This document shows, piece by piece, positions 1-9,764 of a DNA stretch of 64,000 nt (the first letter of the stretch is position 1; the number at the start of each line of letters is the position of its first letter). Position numbers and translations under genes: made by a program. This stretch comes from an uncultured Prevotellaceae bacterium (GTDB taxonomy: Bacteria; Bacteroidota; Bacteroidia; Bacteroidales; Bacteroidaceae). The DNA lies in the NCBI GenBank assembly GCA_902775475.1, contig CACYME010000016.1, forward strand, positions 1-64,000, read 5' to 3'. The notes under the pieces are model-generated. The model saw only the letters and a list, made by a program, of their open reading frames with translations, had not been told where the DNA came from and did no database searches.

Positions 1-1
1 C

Positions 2-358
2 GAGCACATCGCCGTGCACGGCAGCCCCTACACGCGCGACGTCATCTATGCGGTGCTCATCAAGGCCGCCGACTGCATCAAGCACCTGGTGCTCGAGGGG
101 CAGCCCGTGAAGCTGAGCGACCTGTGCATCTTCAAGGCCACCGCCGTGAGCACGCCGGCGCAGAGCGCCGAGAAGTTCGACCTGGCCACGAACATCACCG
201 CCATCCGACTGGGATGCCGCGCCACCGGTGCCACCCGCATTGCCAACATGCGCGAGGAGGTTCAGCTGGCCTACACCTCGATGGCGCAGCGCATCAAGGA
301 CGGCGAGGCCGAGCTGTCGAACGAGAAGGGGAAGTACCTGGTGCCGACGCAGGGGTGA
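2..358 (+). CDS. HU-family DNA-binding protein, C-terminal part
   Basis: The reading frame is open from the window edge, so the gene starts outside the window and only the last 118 residues are seen. The stretch HGSPYTRDVIYAVL followed by EGQPVKLSDLCIFKA matches the Bacteroidetes version of the HU fold, in which a helical dimerisation region leads into the beta-arm that clamps DNA. These proteins bind and bend DNA in the nucleoid. The tail after about residue 80 (EVQLAYTSMAQRIKDGEAEL) is charged and helical. The gene converges with the outer-membrane protein gene to its right across a short palindromic spacer. The family call rests on pattern recognition; the exact subfamily is open. Confidence 0.75.
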   Translation, partial: EHIAVHGSPYTRDVIYAVLIKAADCIKHLVLEGQPVKLSDLCIFKATAVSTPAQSAEKFDLATNITAIRLGCRATGATRIANMREEVQLAYTSMAQRIKDGEAELSNEKGKYLVPTQG

Positions 359-384
359 TTTTCTCCAATCCCTCAACAAAGAAT

Positions 385-410
385 GAGGAATGAGAAATTT
401 CTCACTCCTC
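385..410. terminator. Palindrome between convergent genes, likely bidirectional terminator
   Basis: A 26-bp near-perfect palindrome: the halves GAGGAATGAGAAA and TTTCTCACTCCTC match at 12 of 13 positions. It sits in the 64-bp gap between two converging genes. The same GAATGAG-type low-complexity sequence recurs near 47975-48000. Confidence 0.5.
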
Positions 411-422
411 ACTTCTCATTTC

Positions 423-1964
423 TTAGAAGGTGTAGGTGGCGGTGAGCAGGAACTGGTGGCGCTTGTTGTTCACCTTCACGATGTTGGCGATGTTGTCGTC
501 GGCGGCGTCCTGGTTGTCGTAGTAGCTCATGAAGGGCTCGAAGCTGCCGTTCTGCATGGAGTACTGGTAGGCGGCTGAGAGGTTGACCTTGTCGAGCTGG
601 ATGCCGAGGCCGCAGGTGATGCGGTGGATGGCCTCCCAGTTGGTGTAGTCGGTGGCCGATGAGTAGTAGGAGGCATCGCTGTCGAGTGTTCCGTCCTTGA
701 AGCCGTCTTTCTTGTACATGGGCGAGACGTAGTTGTAGCCGAATCGCACGGCGACCTCGGGTGCTGCCTTGAACTCGGCACCGAGCTTCAGGGTGGACAC
801 GCCCTTGAGGGTCTCGCCGGTGTGGCGGTTCATCACGTCGTCGCTCTCGCTCTGGCTGTAGTAGTCGTCGTACCACCAGTCGTAGCGCTCGCCGGTCTTG
901 TAGCGCGAGTCGAGCGAGCCGTAGTCGGTGTACTCATAGCTGGCTCCGAGGGCGAGGTAGTTGCCGATGGTGTGGCCCAGTGAGAGCCCGAAGCGCCAGG
1001 GTGTGTAGAGCTTGAATTCGTAGCTGTCGCTGGCGTCGGCTGTTCCTCCGGCGTCGCTGGCGGTGGTGTAGTTGCTGGTGGTGAGGTCGTACCAGGTGGG
1101 CGTGGTGACGGCGAGTCCGATGCGGAAGGGCGACGTCTCTACGGGTCGGAAGATGACGCCGAGCTTCAGGTTGGCTCCGCTTCCGCTGATGTGGCGGTCG
1201 TCGGCGATGCGTATGGGCGAGTTGGCCGAGAACTGCTCGGTGTACTCGCTATAGTGCTTGTAGTGCACGTCCTCGACGCCGATGGTGAGTCCGAGGTAGA
1301 CGCGGTTGTTGATGTTTCCGCTGATGTTGAAGTCGTAGTCGGCGATGTAGCCCCAGTGGCGGCGGTCGAAGTTGTAGCTGTCGGCGTTCTCGTAGTACCA
1401 GGTGTTCTCAGCCCCGTCGTAGAGGATGTTGCGTGCGTAGAGGTCGTCGAGCTGGTTGCAGGTGGCGTAGGAGTGGTTGAAGTTGGGTGTTCCGTTGCCC
1501 TCGTAGAGCAGCTCGTTCTTGGCCTTGGCGTAGGTGAGCTTCATCTGCGATGCGTTCTGCAGGCGGTCGGCGGCCGAGAGGATGTAGTTGAAGTTGCGGC
1601 TCTTGTGGTAGTTGAAGCCGAAGTTGAGGAAGCTGGTGCTGTTGGAGCGTGTGGCGACGACGAATCCGAGCTGGTCGAAGCTCATGTTCGTGGTGTGCCC
1701 TCCGCCGAAGGCCTGTCCGTCCTGCTGGCTGACGAGGCCGAGGGAGAGGTTGGCCTGCGACTTGCGGAAGAGTCCGATGCCGGCGGGGTTGGTGCCTATG
1801 GTGGAGATGTCGGCTCCGAGGGCTTCCATAGCGCCTCCCATGCCCACGTAGCGGGCGGTGCCGTTGAGGTCGCCCCAGGCTATCTTGGCGTTCTCGTAGG
1901 TTTCCTGTGCTGCTGCCGGCAGGATGGCCAGCGTGAGGGCAGCTATAGCTATTTTCTTCTTCAT
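423..1964 (-). CDS. FadL/OMPP1-type outer-membrane transport protein
   Basis: The 513-residue protein starts with a signal peptide (MKKKIAIAALTLAILPAAAQ). Next comes the conserved N-terminal part of the OMPP1/FadL/TodX family: ETYENAKIAWGDLNGTARYVGMGGAMEALGADISTIGTNPAGIGLFR. That region packs into the barrel lumen as the hatch. The rest is alternating aromatic beta-strand sequence, ending in an aromatic C-terminus (TATYTF) suited to BamA-dependent insertion. FadL-type channels take up hydrophobic compounds; the substrate here is unknown. The start at 1964 was chosen over an upstream ATG because the signal peptide begins there. It lies 35 bp after the Gly-rich protein gene, on the same strand, so the two are probably cotranscribed. 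Confidence 0.85.
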   Translation of the reverse strand: MKKKIAIAALTLAILPAAAQETYENAKIAWGDLNGTARYVGMGGAMEALGADISTIGTNPAGIGLFRKSQANLSLGLVSQQDGQAFGGGHTTNMSFDQLGFVVATRSNSTSFLNFGFNYHKSRNFNYILSAADRLQNASQMKLTYAKAKNELLYEGNGTPNFNHSYATCNQLDDLYARNILYDGAENTWYYENADSYNFDRRHWGYIADYDFNISGNINNRVYLGLTIGVEDVHYKHYSEYTEQFSANSPIRIADDRHISGSGANLKLGVIFRPVETSPFRIGLAVTTPTWYDLTTSNYTTASDAGGTADASDSYEFKLYTPWRFGLSLGHTIGNYLALGASYEYTDYGSLDSRYKTGERYDWWYDDYYSQSESDDVMNRHTGETLKGVSTLKLGAEFKAAPEVAVRFGYNYVSPMYKKDGFKDGTLDSDASYYSSATDYTNWEAIHRITCGLGIQLDKVNLSAAYQYSMQNGSFEPFMSYYDNQDAADDNIANIVKVNNKRHQFLLTATYTF

Positions 1965-1999
1965 GTCTTTTGAGTGTTTATTGTTTATTGTTGAGTGCA

Positions 2000-2974
2000 T
2001 CACCTTCTTCCTCCGCCGAAGCTGCCACCGCCGGAGCGGCTGCCACCGCCGCCGCCACCGCCGCCAGAACGGCTTCCGCCGAAGCTGCCGCCACCGCCCG
2101 AGCTGCTGGGGGTATAGCTGCTGCCAGAGCTGCGCGAGGGGGTGTAGGTGCTGCCCGACGAGGAGCGCTCGCCGCCGAAGTTGCCGTTGGAGTTGCTATA
2201 GATGGGCGTAACGGAAGCGGTACGCGTGCGCCCGCTGGTGCTGGAGCCGAAGGTGCTGTTCGAGCGGGTGGCCGTGGTGCGGTTTCCGCCGAAGGAACCT
2301 ATGGTGCGGCTGCCTCCGAAGGTGCCAGCGCTGTAGCTGTGGGTGCGGCCGTTGCCGAAGCCCGTGGGCTGCCCGCTCACCATGCGTCCGTGGTTCTGCG
2401 TGCCGGGGTCGTAGCTCAGGTAGCCGCCGCCGCCTCCCCATCCGTAGTAGAGGCCGCTATAGTACCAGGGGCGATAGTAGCCATAGTACCAGGGTGAATA
2501 CCATCCGCCGTAGTAGCCCCATCCGTAGTCCCAGTACCAGGGGTCCCAGTACCAGGAGTCGTACCAGGGGTAGTAGCTGTAGTACCAGGGTGAGTGCCAC
2601 GTCCAGGAGTCGTTGCGCCCCTGACGGTAGCCCTCCATGTAGATGGCGCTGGGCTCATAGCCGTCGAAGCGCTGCATGCGCTGGGTGAGGGCATAGTCGC
2701 CCACGGAGTCGGGGTAGACACCCTCGACGGGGGCGAAGCTGATGATGTCGCCGGTGTCGGCGGGCAGCACCTCGTACTGGCTTGCCCAGCGGCGGTTGTA
2801 CTCGTCGACGTCGCGCGCTGACCCGGAGTAGTAGGTGTCGGTGGGGATGCCATAGGTAGCCCTCTCGCGCGCCACATTCTTCTTCGTAGGAACGAAGTAC
2901 ATGTCATCGTCCTGCGCTACGGCCGAGAGCGTGATGGCTCCCAGCATAACGGATAAGAGAAACAGCTTTTTCAT
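2000..2974 (-). CDS. Secreted Tyr/Trp- and Gly/Ser-rich protein of unknown function
   Basis: 324 residues. A signal peptide (MKKLFLLSVMLGAITLSAVAQ) is followed by an ordinary acidic N-terminal region. From about residue 125 to 205 the sequence is extremely rich in Tyr, Trp, Pro and Gly (for example WYYSYYPWYDSWYWDPWYWD). The last third is Ser/Gly/Thr repeats with FGGSR and SGSSYTPS motifs, ending in GGGSFGGGRR. No catalytic domain is recognisable. The composition suggests a disordered or adhesive cell-surface or matrix protein, which is inference. The start at 2974 was taken because the signal peptide begins there and a -7 box lies 33 nt upstream. It is first in a likely two-gene unit with the FadL-type gene. 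Confidence 0.8.
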   Translation of the reverse strand: MKKLFLLSVMLGAITLSAVAQDDDMYFVPTKKNVARERATYGIPTDTYYSGSARDVDEYNRRWASQYEVLPADTGDIISFAPVEGVYPDSVGDYALTQRMQRFDGYEPSAIYMEGYRQGRNDSWTWHSPWYYSYYPWYDSWYWDPWYWDYGWGYYGGWYSPWYYGYYRPWYYSGLYYGWGGGGGYLSYDPGTQNHGRMVSGQPTGFGNGRTHSYSAGTFGGSRTIGSFGGNRTTATRSNSTFGSSTSGRTRTASVTPIYSNSNGNFGGERSSSGSTYTPSRSSGSSYTPSSSGGGGSFGGSRSGGGGGGGGSRSGGGSFGGGRR

Positions 2975-3007
2975 ATTCTTTTTGAGTTTAATGATTGATT
3001 CACGGTG

Positions 3008-3015
3008 CAAAAATA
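3008..3015 (-). promoter_or_regulatory. -7 box for the leftward Gly-rich/FadL-type unit
   Basis: Reads TATTTTTG on the minus strand, matching the Bacteroidetes TAnnTTTG consensus, 33 nt before the start codon at 2974. Confidence 0.6.
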
Positions 3016-3080
3016 CTGCTAATTTTTATGCAAAAATACGGAAAAACCCTAAAACATGGTAGGATTTTCCCTATTTTTTT

Positions 3081-3088
3081 TAATTTTG
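3081..3088 (+). promoter_or_regulatory. -7 box for prmA
   Basis: TAATTTTG on the plus strand fits the TAnnTTTG consensus and lies 21 nt before the prmA start, divergent from the Gly-rich gene promoter. Confidence 0.65.
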
Positions 3089-3109
3089 CAGCGTAAATTA
3101 ACGAAAACG

Positions 3110-3997
3110 ATGAAATATTACGAGGTTTTATTCCATATTTCCGCCCCCGAGGAGCTGGTTTCCGACGTTTCCGACGTGGTGGCGGCGCTGGCCGGCGAGG
3201 CGGGCTTCGAGAGCTTCAGCCCCTCGGCGCAGGGGGTGTGTGGCTACGTTCAGCAAGAGGTGTTCAGTGCCGATGCCCTCGACGCCCTGCTGGAGCAGCT
3301 GCCCTTCGGCGAGGGCGTCAGCGTGGGCTACGAGGTGCGCCCTGCCGACGAGGCCGACTGGAACGCCCCCTGGGAGCAGGAGGGCTTTGAGCCTATCTGG
3401 GTGGGGCGCGAGCTGGTGGTGCACGACGGGCGACACCTGCCCCACCCTGCCCCGGAAGACGGTGAAGGGAGAATTGAAGTAGAGATTGATGCCAAGCTGG
3501 CTTTCGGCACTGGAAATCACCAGACTACGCGTCTGGTGTGCCATGCCCTGCTGGGCCTCGGGCTGAGCGGAAAGACGGTGCTCGATTGCGGCACCGGCAC
3601 GGGCATCCTCGCCATCGTGGCCCTGAAGCGGGGGGCACGCCGCGCCGTGGGCTACGACATCGACGACTGGAGCGCCCTCAACGCCATGCACAACGCCGTG
3701 CTGAACCACGTCGACGACCGCATGGCCGTCTATCAGGGCGACGCCTCGGTCATCGACCGGCTCGGCGAGCGGTTCGACGTGGTCGTGGCCAACATCAACC
3801 GCAACATCCTGCTGGCCGACATGCCCCGCTTCGCCCGGGCCCTCGCCCCCGGCGGCACGCTCCTGCTCAGCGGGTTCTACGCCGAGGACGTCGACCTGCT
3901 ACGCCAGGAGGCCAAGAAGCAGGGCCTGGAGATGGACGGCTGGCAACAAGAGGACGACTGGGCGTGCATGAGGATAAACAAAGCGAAACTCGAATAA
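3110..3997 (+). CDS. prmA: Ribosomal protein L11 methyltransferase
   Basis: 295 residues. The N-terminal domain (MKYYEVLFHISAPEELVSDV) is the L11-recognition part. The class I methyltransferase domain follows, with the S-adenosylmethionine loop DCGTGTGILAIVALKRGA, an acidic pair DIDDW at the end of strand 2, and the NINRNILL motif in the NPPY-like position. The enzyme trimethylates L11 of the large ribosomal subunit in the cytoplasm. FGTGNHQTTRLV just before the core is also typical of PrmA. The start at 3110 sits shortly after a -7 box; the longer upstream reading is not family-like. The next gene starts 6 nt after the stop codon, so the two form an operon. Confidence 0.95.
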   Translation: MKYYEVLFHISAPEELVSDVSDVVAALAGEAGFESFSPSAQGVCGYVQQEVFSADALDALLEQLPFGEGVSVGYEVRPADEADWNAPWEQEGFEPIWVGRELVVHDGRHLPHPAPEDGEGRIEVEIDAKLAFGTGNHQTTRLVCHALLGLGLSGKTVLDCGTGTGILAIVALKRGARRAVGYDIDDWSALNAMHNAVLNHVDDRMAVYQGDASVIDRLGERFDVVVANINRNILLADMPRFARALAPGGTLLLSGFYAEDVDLLRQEAKKQGLEMDGWQQEDDWACMRINKAKLE

Positions 3998-4003
3998 CAA
4001 GAT

Positions 4004-6331
4004 ATGAAACGACTGATAATCATTCTTTTGTCCATCATCGCCGTGAGCAGCGCCCAGGCCGTGCTGAAGGAGCAGAACCTGGAGCAGACGCTCCGCGTGC
4101 TGCGCTCGGAGCTGACGGAACGCCACCAGGAGCTGACCAACATGGCCGGGCAACGCAAGCAGCAGGCCCGCGACATCATCGAGCAGCTGCGCCAGACCAT
4201 CCGGCGGAGCAACCAGAACGCGCTGATGCTCTACTCGCAACAACAGAACTACGTGTTCGACCTCACCTACGCCTGCCACGAGGCCACCGAGCAATACCTC
4301 TCGTTCCAGCGCCAGCAGCTGCCCTTCAAGTCGTATATCGAGCAGCTCGACGGCGAGGCGTCGAAATACGACAGCCTGGTGGTGAGCCTGCGCCACATCC
4401 GCCCCACCCTGCTCGACGACGAAGCCAAGACCGACCGCGCCGTGTGCCTGACGCTGGCCACGAGCGTGCGCAACACCCTGCTGGCCTCGAAGGCGCAGGT
4501 GGCCGAGTATATCACCATCTACGAGAACACCGAGCAGCGCCTGCGCTATCTGAACGACTATGCCCAGCAGCGCTACAACGACATACAGACGGGCATCTTC
4601 CGCAACGGCGGCGAGAACTACCTCTCGCTCCTGGGCAACTTCAAGCAGCGCTGGGCCGAGATGAGGGAGAGCCTGGCCGACAAGTACCGCCCGTCGAAGC
4701 AGCAGAGCGACTGGGACAGCCGTGTCATCATCGGCCTCTTCGGCATGATAGCCTTCTACGTCGTCGTCGTCATCCTGCTCAACCTGCTCGTGTTCCACTT
4801 CATGCCCCGCCGCTTCCACACCCGCGAGTTCCTGAAGAAGCGGCCGTGCATCATCATGGCCACCACCGTCGTCACCTTCGCCGCCGTCCTCGGCGTGCTC
4901 CGCGCCACGCTCCACCAGAACTTCTTCTCGATGGCCAGCGGACTGCTCATCGAGTATGCCTGGCTGCTCGGCGTCATCCTCATCTCGCTGCTCCTGCGCG
5001 TGGGCGGCGACCAGATTAAGAGCGCCTTCCACATCTACTCGCCGCTGGTGCTCGTGGGCTTCGTGGTCATCGTCTTCCGCATCGTGCTCATCCCCAGCGA
5101 GCTGGTCAACATGGTGTTCCCCCTCATCCTGCTGGCGTGCACGCTATGGCAATGGGCGGTCATCAGGCGCCACAACCGCAACGTGCCCCGCTCCGACATG
5201 TTCTACACCTACATCTCGATGGCCATCTTCATCTTCTCGCTGGGCTGCTCGTGGCTGGGCTACACCCTGCTCACCGTGCAGATTCTCATCTGGTGGATCA
5301 TGCAGCTCACGTGCATCCTCACCATCACGTGCATCAGCAGCTACCTGAACCTCTACGGACACCGCCACCACTTCGACGAGAAGCCCATCACCCAGTCGTG
5401 GTTCTACCTGTTCATATTTAAGGTGGTGCTGCCCATCATCGGCGTATGCTCCGTCATGCTCTCCATCTACTGGGCCGCCGACGTGTTCAACCTGGGCGAC
5501 CTCTGCTGGCAGATTTTCAAGAAGCACTTCATCGACCTGAAGAACCTCCAGGTGAGCATCCTGAAGCTCTCGATGGTGGTCAACCTGTGGTTCCTCTTCG
5601 CCTACGTGTCGCGCACGGTCCTCGCCCTCATGCGGCACCACTTCCAGCACGCCGACCCCACCACCGCCGCCAGCCGCGAGGTGATGGGCCGCAACGTCAT
5701 CCAGGTGCTCGTATGGGGCGTGTGGCTCATGATGTCGCTCAGCATCCTCCACATCAGCGTGGCCTGGCTGCTCGCCATCGGAGGCGGGCTCTCGACGGGC
5801 GTCGGCTTCGCATCGAAGGACATCATCGAGAACATCTACTACGGCGCCACGCTCATGGCCGGCCGCGTGAAGGTGGGCGACTGGATAGAGATTGACGGCA
5901 CGATGGGCAAGGTGACCAGCATCAGCTACACATCGACCGTCGTGGTGTCGCTCTACGGCGAGGTCATCACCTTCCAGAACAGCCAGCTCTTCGCCAAGAA
6001 CTACAAGAACCTGACGCGCAACCACGGCTACGTGCTCGCCGCCATCCCCTTCAGCGTGGCCTATGGCTCGAACCTCAGACAGGTCACCACGCTCGTCGTC
6101 GACGCCATCAGCGGGCTCCACCACCACTGGATTGACCCCAAGAAGGAGGTGAAGGCCGTGGTGGGCGCTATGGGCGAGAGCAGCATCGACCTGAAGCTCT
6201 TCGTATGGGCCGACGCCGTGAAGAAGGTCTACGTGGTGAGCGACGTGCTACGCACCGTCTACGACACGCTCAACGCCAACGGCATCGAGATTCCCTTCCC
6301 GCAACGCGACATCCACATCAAGCAGGCATAG
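4004..6331 (+). CDS. Large MscS-type mechanosensitive channel
   Basis: 775 residues. A signal peptide (MKRLIIILLSIIAVSSAQA) is followed by about 220 residues of helical, coiled-coil periplasmic sequence. Roughly ten membrane segments span residues 245-600. The conserved MscS pore and beta domain then follow: GGGLSTGVGFASKDIIENIYYG around 590-610, then GRVKVGDWIEIDGTMGKVTSISYTSTVV and FQNSQLFAKNYKNLTR. The C-terminus (GIEIPFPQRDIHIK) is the usual MscS alpha/beta end. The architecture resembles the large MscK/YbiO-like members, which open under membrane tension to release solutes. It follows prmA by 6 nt. Confidence 0.9.
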   Translation: MKRLIIILLSIIAVSSAQAVLKEQNLEQTLRVLRSELTERHQELTNMAGQRKQQARDIIEQLRQTIRRSNQNALMLYSQQQNYVFDLTYACHEATEQYLSFQRQQLPFKSYIEQLDGEASKYDSLVVSLRHIRPTLLDDEAKTDRAVCLTLATSVRNTLLASKAQVAEYITIYENTEQRLRYLNDYAQQRYNDIQTGIFRNGGENYLSLLGNFKQRWAEMRESLADKYRPSKQQSDWDSRVIIGLFGMIAFYVVVVILLNLLVFHFMPRRFHTREFLKKRPCIIMATTVVTFAAVLGVLRATLHQNFFSMASGLLIEYAWLLGVILISLLLRVGGDQIKSAFHIYSPLVLVGFVVIVFRIVLIPSELVNMVFPLILLACTLWQWAVIRRHNRNVPRSDMFYTYISMAIFIFSLGCSWLGYTLLTVQILIWWIMQLTCILTITCISSYLNLYGHRHHFDEKPITQSWFYLFIFKVVLPIIGVCSVMLSIYWAADVFNLGDLCWQIFKKHFIDLKNLQVSILKLSMVVNLWFLFAYVSRTVLALMRHHFQHADPTTAASREVMGRNVIQVLVWGVWLMMSLSILHISVAWLLAIGGGLSTGVGFASKDIIENIYYGATLMAGRVKVGDWIEIDGTMGKVTSISYTSTVVVSLYGEVITFQNSQLFAKNYKNLTRNHGYVLAAIPFSVAYGSNLRQVTTLVVDAISGLHHHWIDPKKEVKAVVGAMGESSIDLKLFVWADAVKKVYVVSDVLRTVYDTLNANGIEIPFPQRDIHIKQA

Positions 6332-6420
6332 AAGACAAACATTGGGTAATCGCATTACGGTAAGTCTATAAAAAACCTGGAGCAACCGTACAGCTTGTTG
6401 TGGGGGGAGATGAAGCCGTA

Positions 6421-6894
6421 TCAGAACTGGGTAAACGAAAGGGGCATCAGATGGGAGATACCGTCCATGACAAACACGCGATTTTTCCCATAGAGCAGGA
6501 TGCGCAGGGGGTGCTTGTGGCGCGTCTCGGTCTCGATGATGACTTGCCGACAGGTACCGCAGGGCGAAACGGGTTCTACGGTGAGCTCGCCAGTGGTGTC
6601 GCGGGCGGCAATGGCCAGCGCCACGGGCGTCACGCCCGGATGCTGGGCTCCAGCGGCGAAGATGGCCGAGCGCTCGGCACAGAGGCCTGCGGGGAAGGCG
6701 GCGTTCTCCTGATTACAACCGGGAACGACGGTGCCATCGGCCAGCAGCAGGGCGGCCCCCACGTGGAAATGGGAGTAAGGGGCATAGGAGTGGGCGGTGG
6801 CCTCAATGGCCTGGTGCAGCAGCTGCTGGTCGGCATCGCCCAGCTCGTCCATCTGGCATTCGTAGATGATGGGTTGAATGGGTAGCTGTTTCAT
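6421..6894 (-). CDS. cdd: Cytidine deaminase
   Basis: 157 residues from the ATG at 6894. The zinc-dependent deaminase signature is complete: CAERSAIF has the first zinc ligand Cys72 and catalytic Glu74, and PCGTCRQV supplies Cys112 and Cys115. It converts cytidine and deoxycytidine to uridine forms in pyrimidine salvage. The start codon overlaps the uvrA stop (ATGA), which points to translational coupling and decides the start. It is the last gene of a pepD-uvrA-cdd operon. The 89 bp between its stop and the mscS stop hold no obvious hairpin. Confidence 0.93.
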   Translation of the reverse strand: MKQLPIQPIIYECQMDELGDADQQLLHQAIEATAHSYAPYSHFHVGAALLLADGTVVPGCNQENAAFPAGLCAERSAIFAAGAQHPGVTPVALAIAARDTTGELTVEPVSPCGTCRQVIIETETRHKHPLRILLYGKNRVFVMDGISHLMPLSFTQF

Positions 6895-9764
6895 AGTTTT
6901 GGTTTTAGATATTGTCCAGTGATACTTTCGCGGCACTTCACCACGTCTTCAGGTGTGCCGGTGCAGACGACTGCCCCACCCTTGTCGCCTCCGTCGGGGC
7001 CAAGGTCGATGACGTGGTCGGCCTGGCGGATGACGTCGAGATTGTGCTCGATGATGACCACGGTGTGGCCTCGCTCGATGAGAGCGTTGAGCGATGCCAT
7101 CAGACGACGAATGTCGTGGAAGTGGAGTCCGGTGGTGGGCTCGTCGAAGATGAACATGGTGGGCTCCTGTCGTTCCTGGCCAATGAAGTAGGCCAGTTTT
7201 ACGCGTTGATTCTCGCCCCCAGAGAGGGTGCTGGAGCTCTGGCCCAGCTTGATGTAGCCCAGACCGACGTCGTCGAGGTTTTTTAGGCGCGAGACAATAA
7301 GCTTCTGATTGTGAGCCTCAAAGAATTCGATGGCCTCGGCGATGGTCATGTTGAGCACGTCGTCGATGTTCTTTCCCTCGAAGCGCACGTCGAGGATGTC
7401 GGACTTGAAGCGATGGCCATGACAGGCTTCGCACTCGAGCACGAGGTCGGCCATGAACTGCATCTCGACGGTGATGGTGCCTGCTCCTTTGCACTCGTCG
7501 CAGCGTCCGCCGTCGGCATTGAACGAGAAGTACTGGCTGCTGAAGCCCATCTGTTGGGCAAGGGGCTGCTGGGCGAAGAGGTCGCGGATGGCATCGTAGG
7601 CCTTCACGTAAGTAGCGGGGTTAGAGCGGGTGCTCTTGCCAATGGGGTTCTGGTCGACGAACTCGACGCGGCTGATGGCGTCGAGGTCGCCACCGAGGCC
7701 GCTATATTCGCCCGGTGGGTCGCATACTTCGCCAAGATGGCGCTTCAGGGCAGGATATAAGATGCCCTTGATGAGGCTCGACTTGCCCGAGCCACTGACG
7801 CCAGTGACGACGGTCATCACGTTCAGCGGTATCTGCACGTCGATACCTCGCAGGTTGTTCATGCGCGCTCCGAGAATATCGATGTGGCGGTTCCAGGGGC
7901 GACGCAGGGGGGAAGCCGAGGTCCCCGAAGCCCCCCCTACGGCCCCCGAGGGGGCTTCTATAGTATCAAGCCCAAGAAGGTAGCGGATGGTGTAAGAACG
8001 GGTTACATCTAATGTAGCCCCCTCGGGGGCAGAAGGGGGGGCTTTGGGGGCATCTTGGTTTTTTGGAACGGGGCCCTGATACACGATTTCGCCTCCCAGA
8101 CGACCTGCATCGGGACCTACGTCGATGAGATAGTCGGCTGCCCGCATGATTTCCTCGTCGTGCTCAACGACCACCACGGTGTTGCCCAGGGCCTGCAGCT
8201 CCTTGAGCACCTTGATGAGTCGGGCGGTGTCGCGGGAATGAAGGCCGATGCTGGGCTCATCGAGAATATAGAGCGAACCAACGAGGCTGCTTCCCAGCGA
8301 GGTGCAAAGGTTGATGCGCTGGCTTTCGCCACCAGAGAGGGAGTTTGACAAGCGGTTGAGCGTCAGATAGCCTAACCCCACATCGAGGAGGAACTGAAGC
8401 CTACTGGTCACTTCGGTAAGCAGCCGACGAGCCACACTGGCATCGTGTGCAGAGAGCTGGATGCCATCGAACCATTCCTTCAGCCTCACCACTGGCATCT
8501 GGACGAGGTCGGTAATGCTCCGTCCTCCAATCTTCACATAGTCGGCCTCGGGCTTCAGCCGCGTGCCGTGGCATTTGGGACAGGTGGTCTTTCCGCGGTA
8601 GCGACTCATCATCACGCGATACTGAATCTTGTACTGGTTCTCCTTCACCATCTGGAAGAATGAGTCGATACAGGGCTTGTCGTGCAGGTCTTTCCCGCGG
8701 TCGCAGGGCAGGCCGTGCCACAGCCAGTCTCTCTGGGCCTGCGTCAGACTGTAGTAAGGCTCGAAGATGGGGAAGTCGTCGTTGGCTGCCCGCTGGATGA
8801 ACCAGTTCTTCCACTCGCTCATCTTCTCGCCATGCCAGGGAACGACGCAGCCATCGTAGACAGAGAGCGACGTGTTGGGGATGACAAGATGCTCGTCGAT
8901 GCCGATAATCTTGCCAAATCCCTGACACTCGGGGCAGGCACCAATAGGCGAATTGAAGGAAAATGTCTGGTCGGTGGGTTCCTCGAAGGTGATGCCGTCG
9001 GCTTCGAAGCGTGTGGAGAAATCGTAGGTAAGCCCCGAGGGGAGCACCATCAGGCGCATCTGGCCGTTGCCCTCGTAGAAGGCCGTCTCGGTACTGTCCA
9101 CCAGTCGGGCAATGGCATCCTTGGAGTCATCGGCAGCCAGGCGGTCGATGACCAGACAGGGCACGGCATCGGCAGGATGCTCCTGTTCCAGGTAGTCGTC
9201 GATGCGCACAAACTCTCCATTGACGAGTAAACGGCTATAGCCCTGAAGCAGGCAGGCCTTGAGCTGCATGTCGACGGAACGGCCTTCAGGCACCACGAGC
9301 GGTGCCAATACGGCAAACTTGGTGCCTTTGGAGAACTCAAGCATCTTCTGCACCACGTCCTCGGGGCTATGCTTCTTCACCTCCTGACCGCTGACAGGCG
9401 AGAAGGTGTGGCCAATGCGGGCGAAGAGCAGGCGGAGATACTCATAAATCTCCGTCGACGTACCGACGGTGCTTCGGGGGTTGCGGGCGATTACCTTCTG
9501 CTCAATGGCAATGGCGGGGGGAATCCCCCTAATGAAGTCGCACTCAGGCTTATTCATGCGCCCCAGGAACTGGCGGGCATAGCTCGACAGGCTTTCAACA
9601 TAGCGTCGCTGGCCCTCAGCATAAAGTGTGTCGAAGGCAAGCGACGATTTTCCAGAGCCAGAGACTCCGGTGATGACAATGAACTGTCCTTGGGGCAGAC
9701 GCACGTCGACATTCTTCAGATTATTGACGCGGGCGCCCTTTATCTCTATATAGTCTTTACTCAT
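6891..9764 (-). CDS. uvrA: Excinuclease ABC subunit A, with a palindromic insertion
   Basis: 957 residues, the damage-recognition ATPase of nucleotide excision repair. Both ABC halves are intact: Walker [10 protein letters not shown] near residues 33 and 640, and signature LSGGESQRI and LSGGENQRV. The zinc modules are also present (CPECQG...CPKCHG and CDECKG...CEACHG). Between the two halves, at about residues 572-613, is sequence not expected in Uvr[16 protein letters not shown], then SYTIRYLLG, which belongs to UvrA, then [13 protein letters not shown]. It is encoded by two inverted copies of a GC-rich palindrome and keeps the frame. The start immediately follows the pepD stop codon and the stop overlaps cdd. 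The protein is probably functional, because the insert lies in the linker between the halves. Confidence 0.97.
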   Translation of the reverse strand: MSKDYIEIKGARVNNLKNVDVRLPQGQFIVITGVSGSGKSSLAFDTLYAEGQRRYVESLSSYARQFLGRMNKPECDFIRGIPPAIAIEQKVIARNPRSTVGTSTEIYEYLRLLFARIGHTFSPVSGQEVKKHSPEDVVQKMLEFSKGTKFAVLAPLVVPEGRSVDMQLKACLLQGYSRLLVNGEFVRIDDYLEQEHPADAVPCLVIDRLAADDSKDAIARLVDSTETAFYEGNGQMRLMVLPSGLTYDFSTRFEADGITFEEPTDQTFSFNSPIGACPECQGFGKIIGIDEHLVIPNTSLSVYDGCVVPWHGEKMSEWKNWFIQRAANDDFPIFEPYYSLTQAQRDWLWHGLPCDRGKDLHDKPCIDSFFQMVKENQYKIQYRVMMSRYRGKTTCPKCHGTRLKPEADYVKIGGRSITDLVQMPVVRLKEWFDGIQLSAHDASVARRLLTEVTSRLQFLLDVGLGYLTLNRLSNSLSGGESQRINLCTSLGSSLVGSLYILDEPSIGLHSRDTARLIKVLKELQALGNTVVVVEHDEEIMRAADYLIDVGPDAGRLGGEIVYQGPVPKNQDAPKAPPSAPEGATLDVTRSYTIRYLLGLDTIEAPSGAVGGASGTSASPLRRPWNRHIDILGARMNNLRGIDVQIPLNVMTVVTGVSGSGKSSLIKGILYPALKRHLGEVCDPPGEYSGLGGDLDAISRVEFVDQNPIGKSTRSNPATYVKAYDAIRDLFAQQPLAQQMGFSSQYFSFNADGGRCDECKGAGTITVEMQFMADLVLECEACHGHRFKSDILDVRFEGKNIDDVLNMTIAEAIEFFEAHNQKLIVSRLKNLDDVGLGYIKLGQSSSTLSGGENQRVKLAYFIGQERQEPTMFIFDEPTTGLHFHDIRRLMASLNALIERGHTVVIIEHNLDVIRQADHVIDLGPDGGDKGGAVVCTGTPEDVVKCRESITGQYLKPKL
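7927..8050. repeat. Paired inverted copies of a GC-rich palindromic element inside uvrA
   Basis: The 38 bp at 7927-7964 begin GAAGCCCCCC and end GCTTCTATAGT. The outer 9 bp of the GAAGCC...GGCTTC part are perfect inverted repeats. The identical 38 bp occur, reverse complemented, at 44982-45019 in a GH32 gene, and a 37/38 copy is at 44079-44116. A diverged inverted copy (8008-8050) completes the pair in uvrA. Both copies are translated in frame. Confidence 0.85.

Noticed and set aside
3538-5019. Long plus-strand frame (493 codons) across prmA and the mscS gene
   Set aside because: It is a shadow of the two real genes in GC-rich DNA: Arg/His/Pro-rich, no domains, and in conflict with clear families in the other frame.
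6332-6420. Small RNA gene or terminator between mscS and cdd
   Set aside because: No convincing stem or promoter is visible in these 89 bp.
7900-8060. Frameshift or sequencing error in uvrA
   Set aside because: The frame is continuous, both flanks are good UvrA sequence, and the extra residues match the palindromic element found elsewhere.
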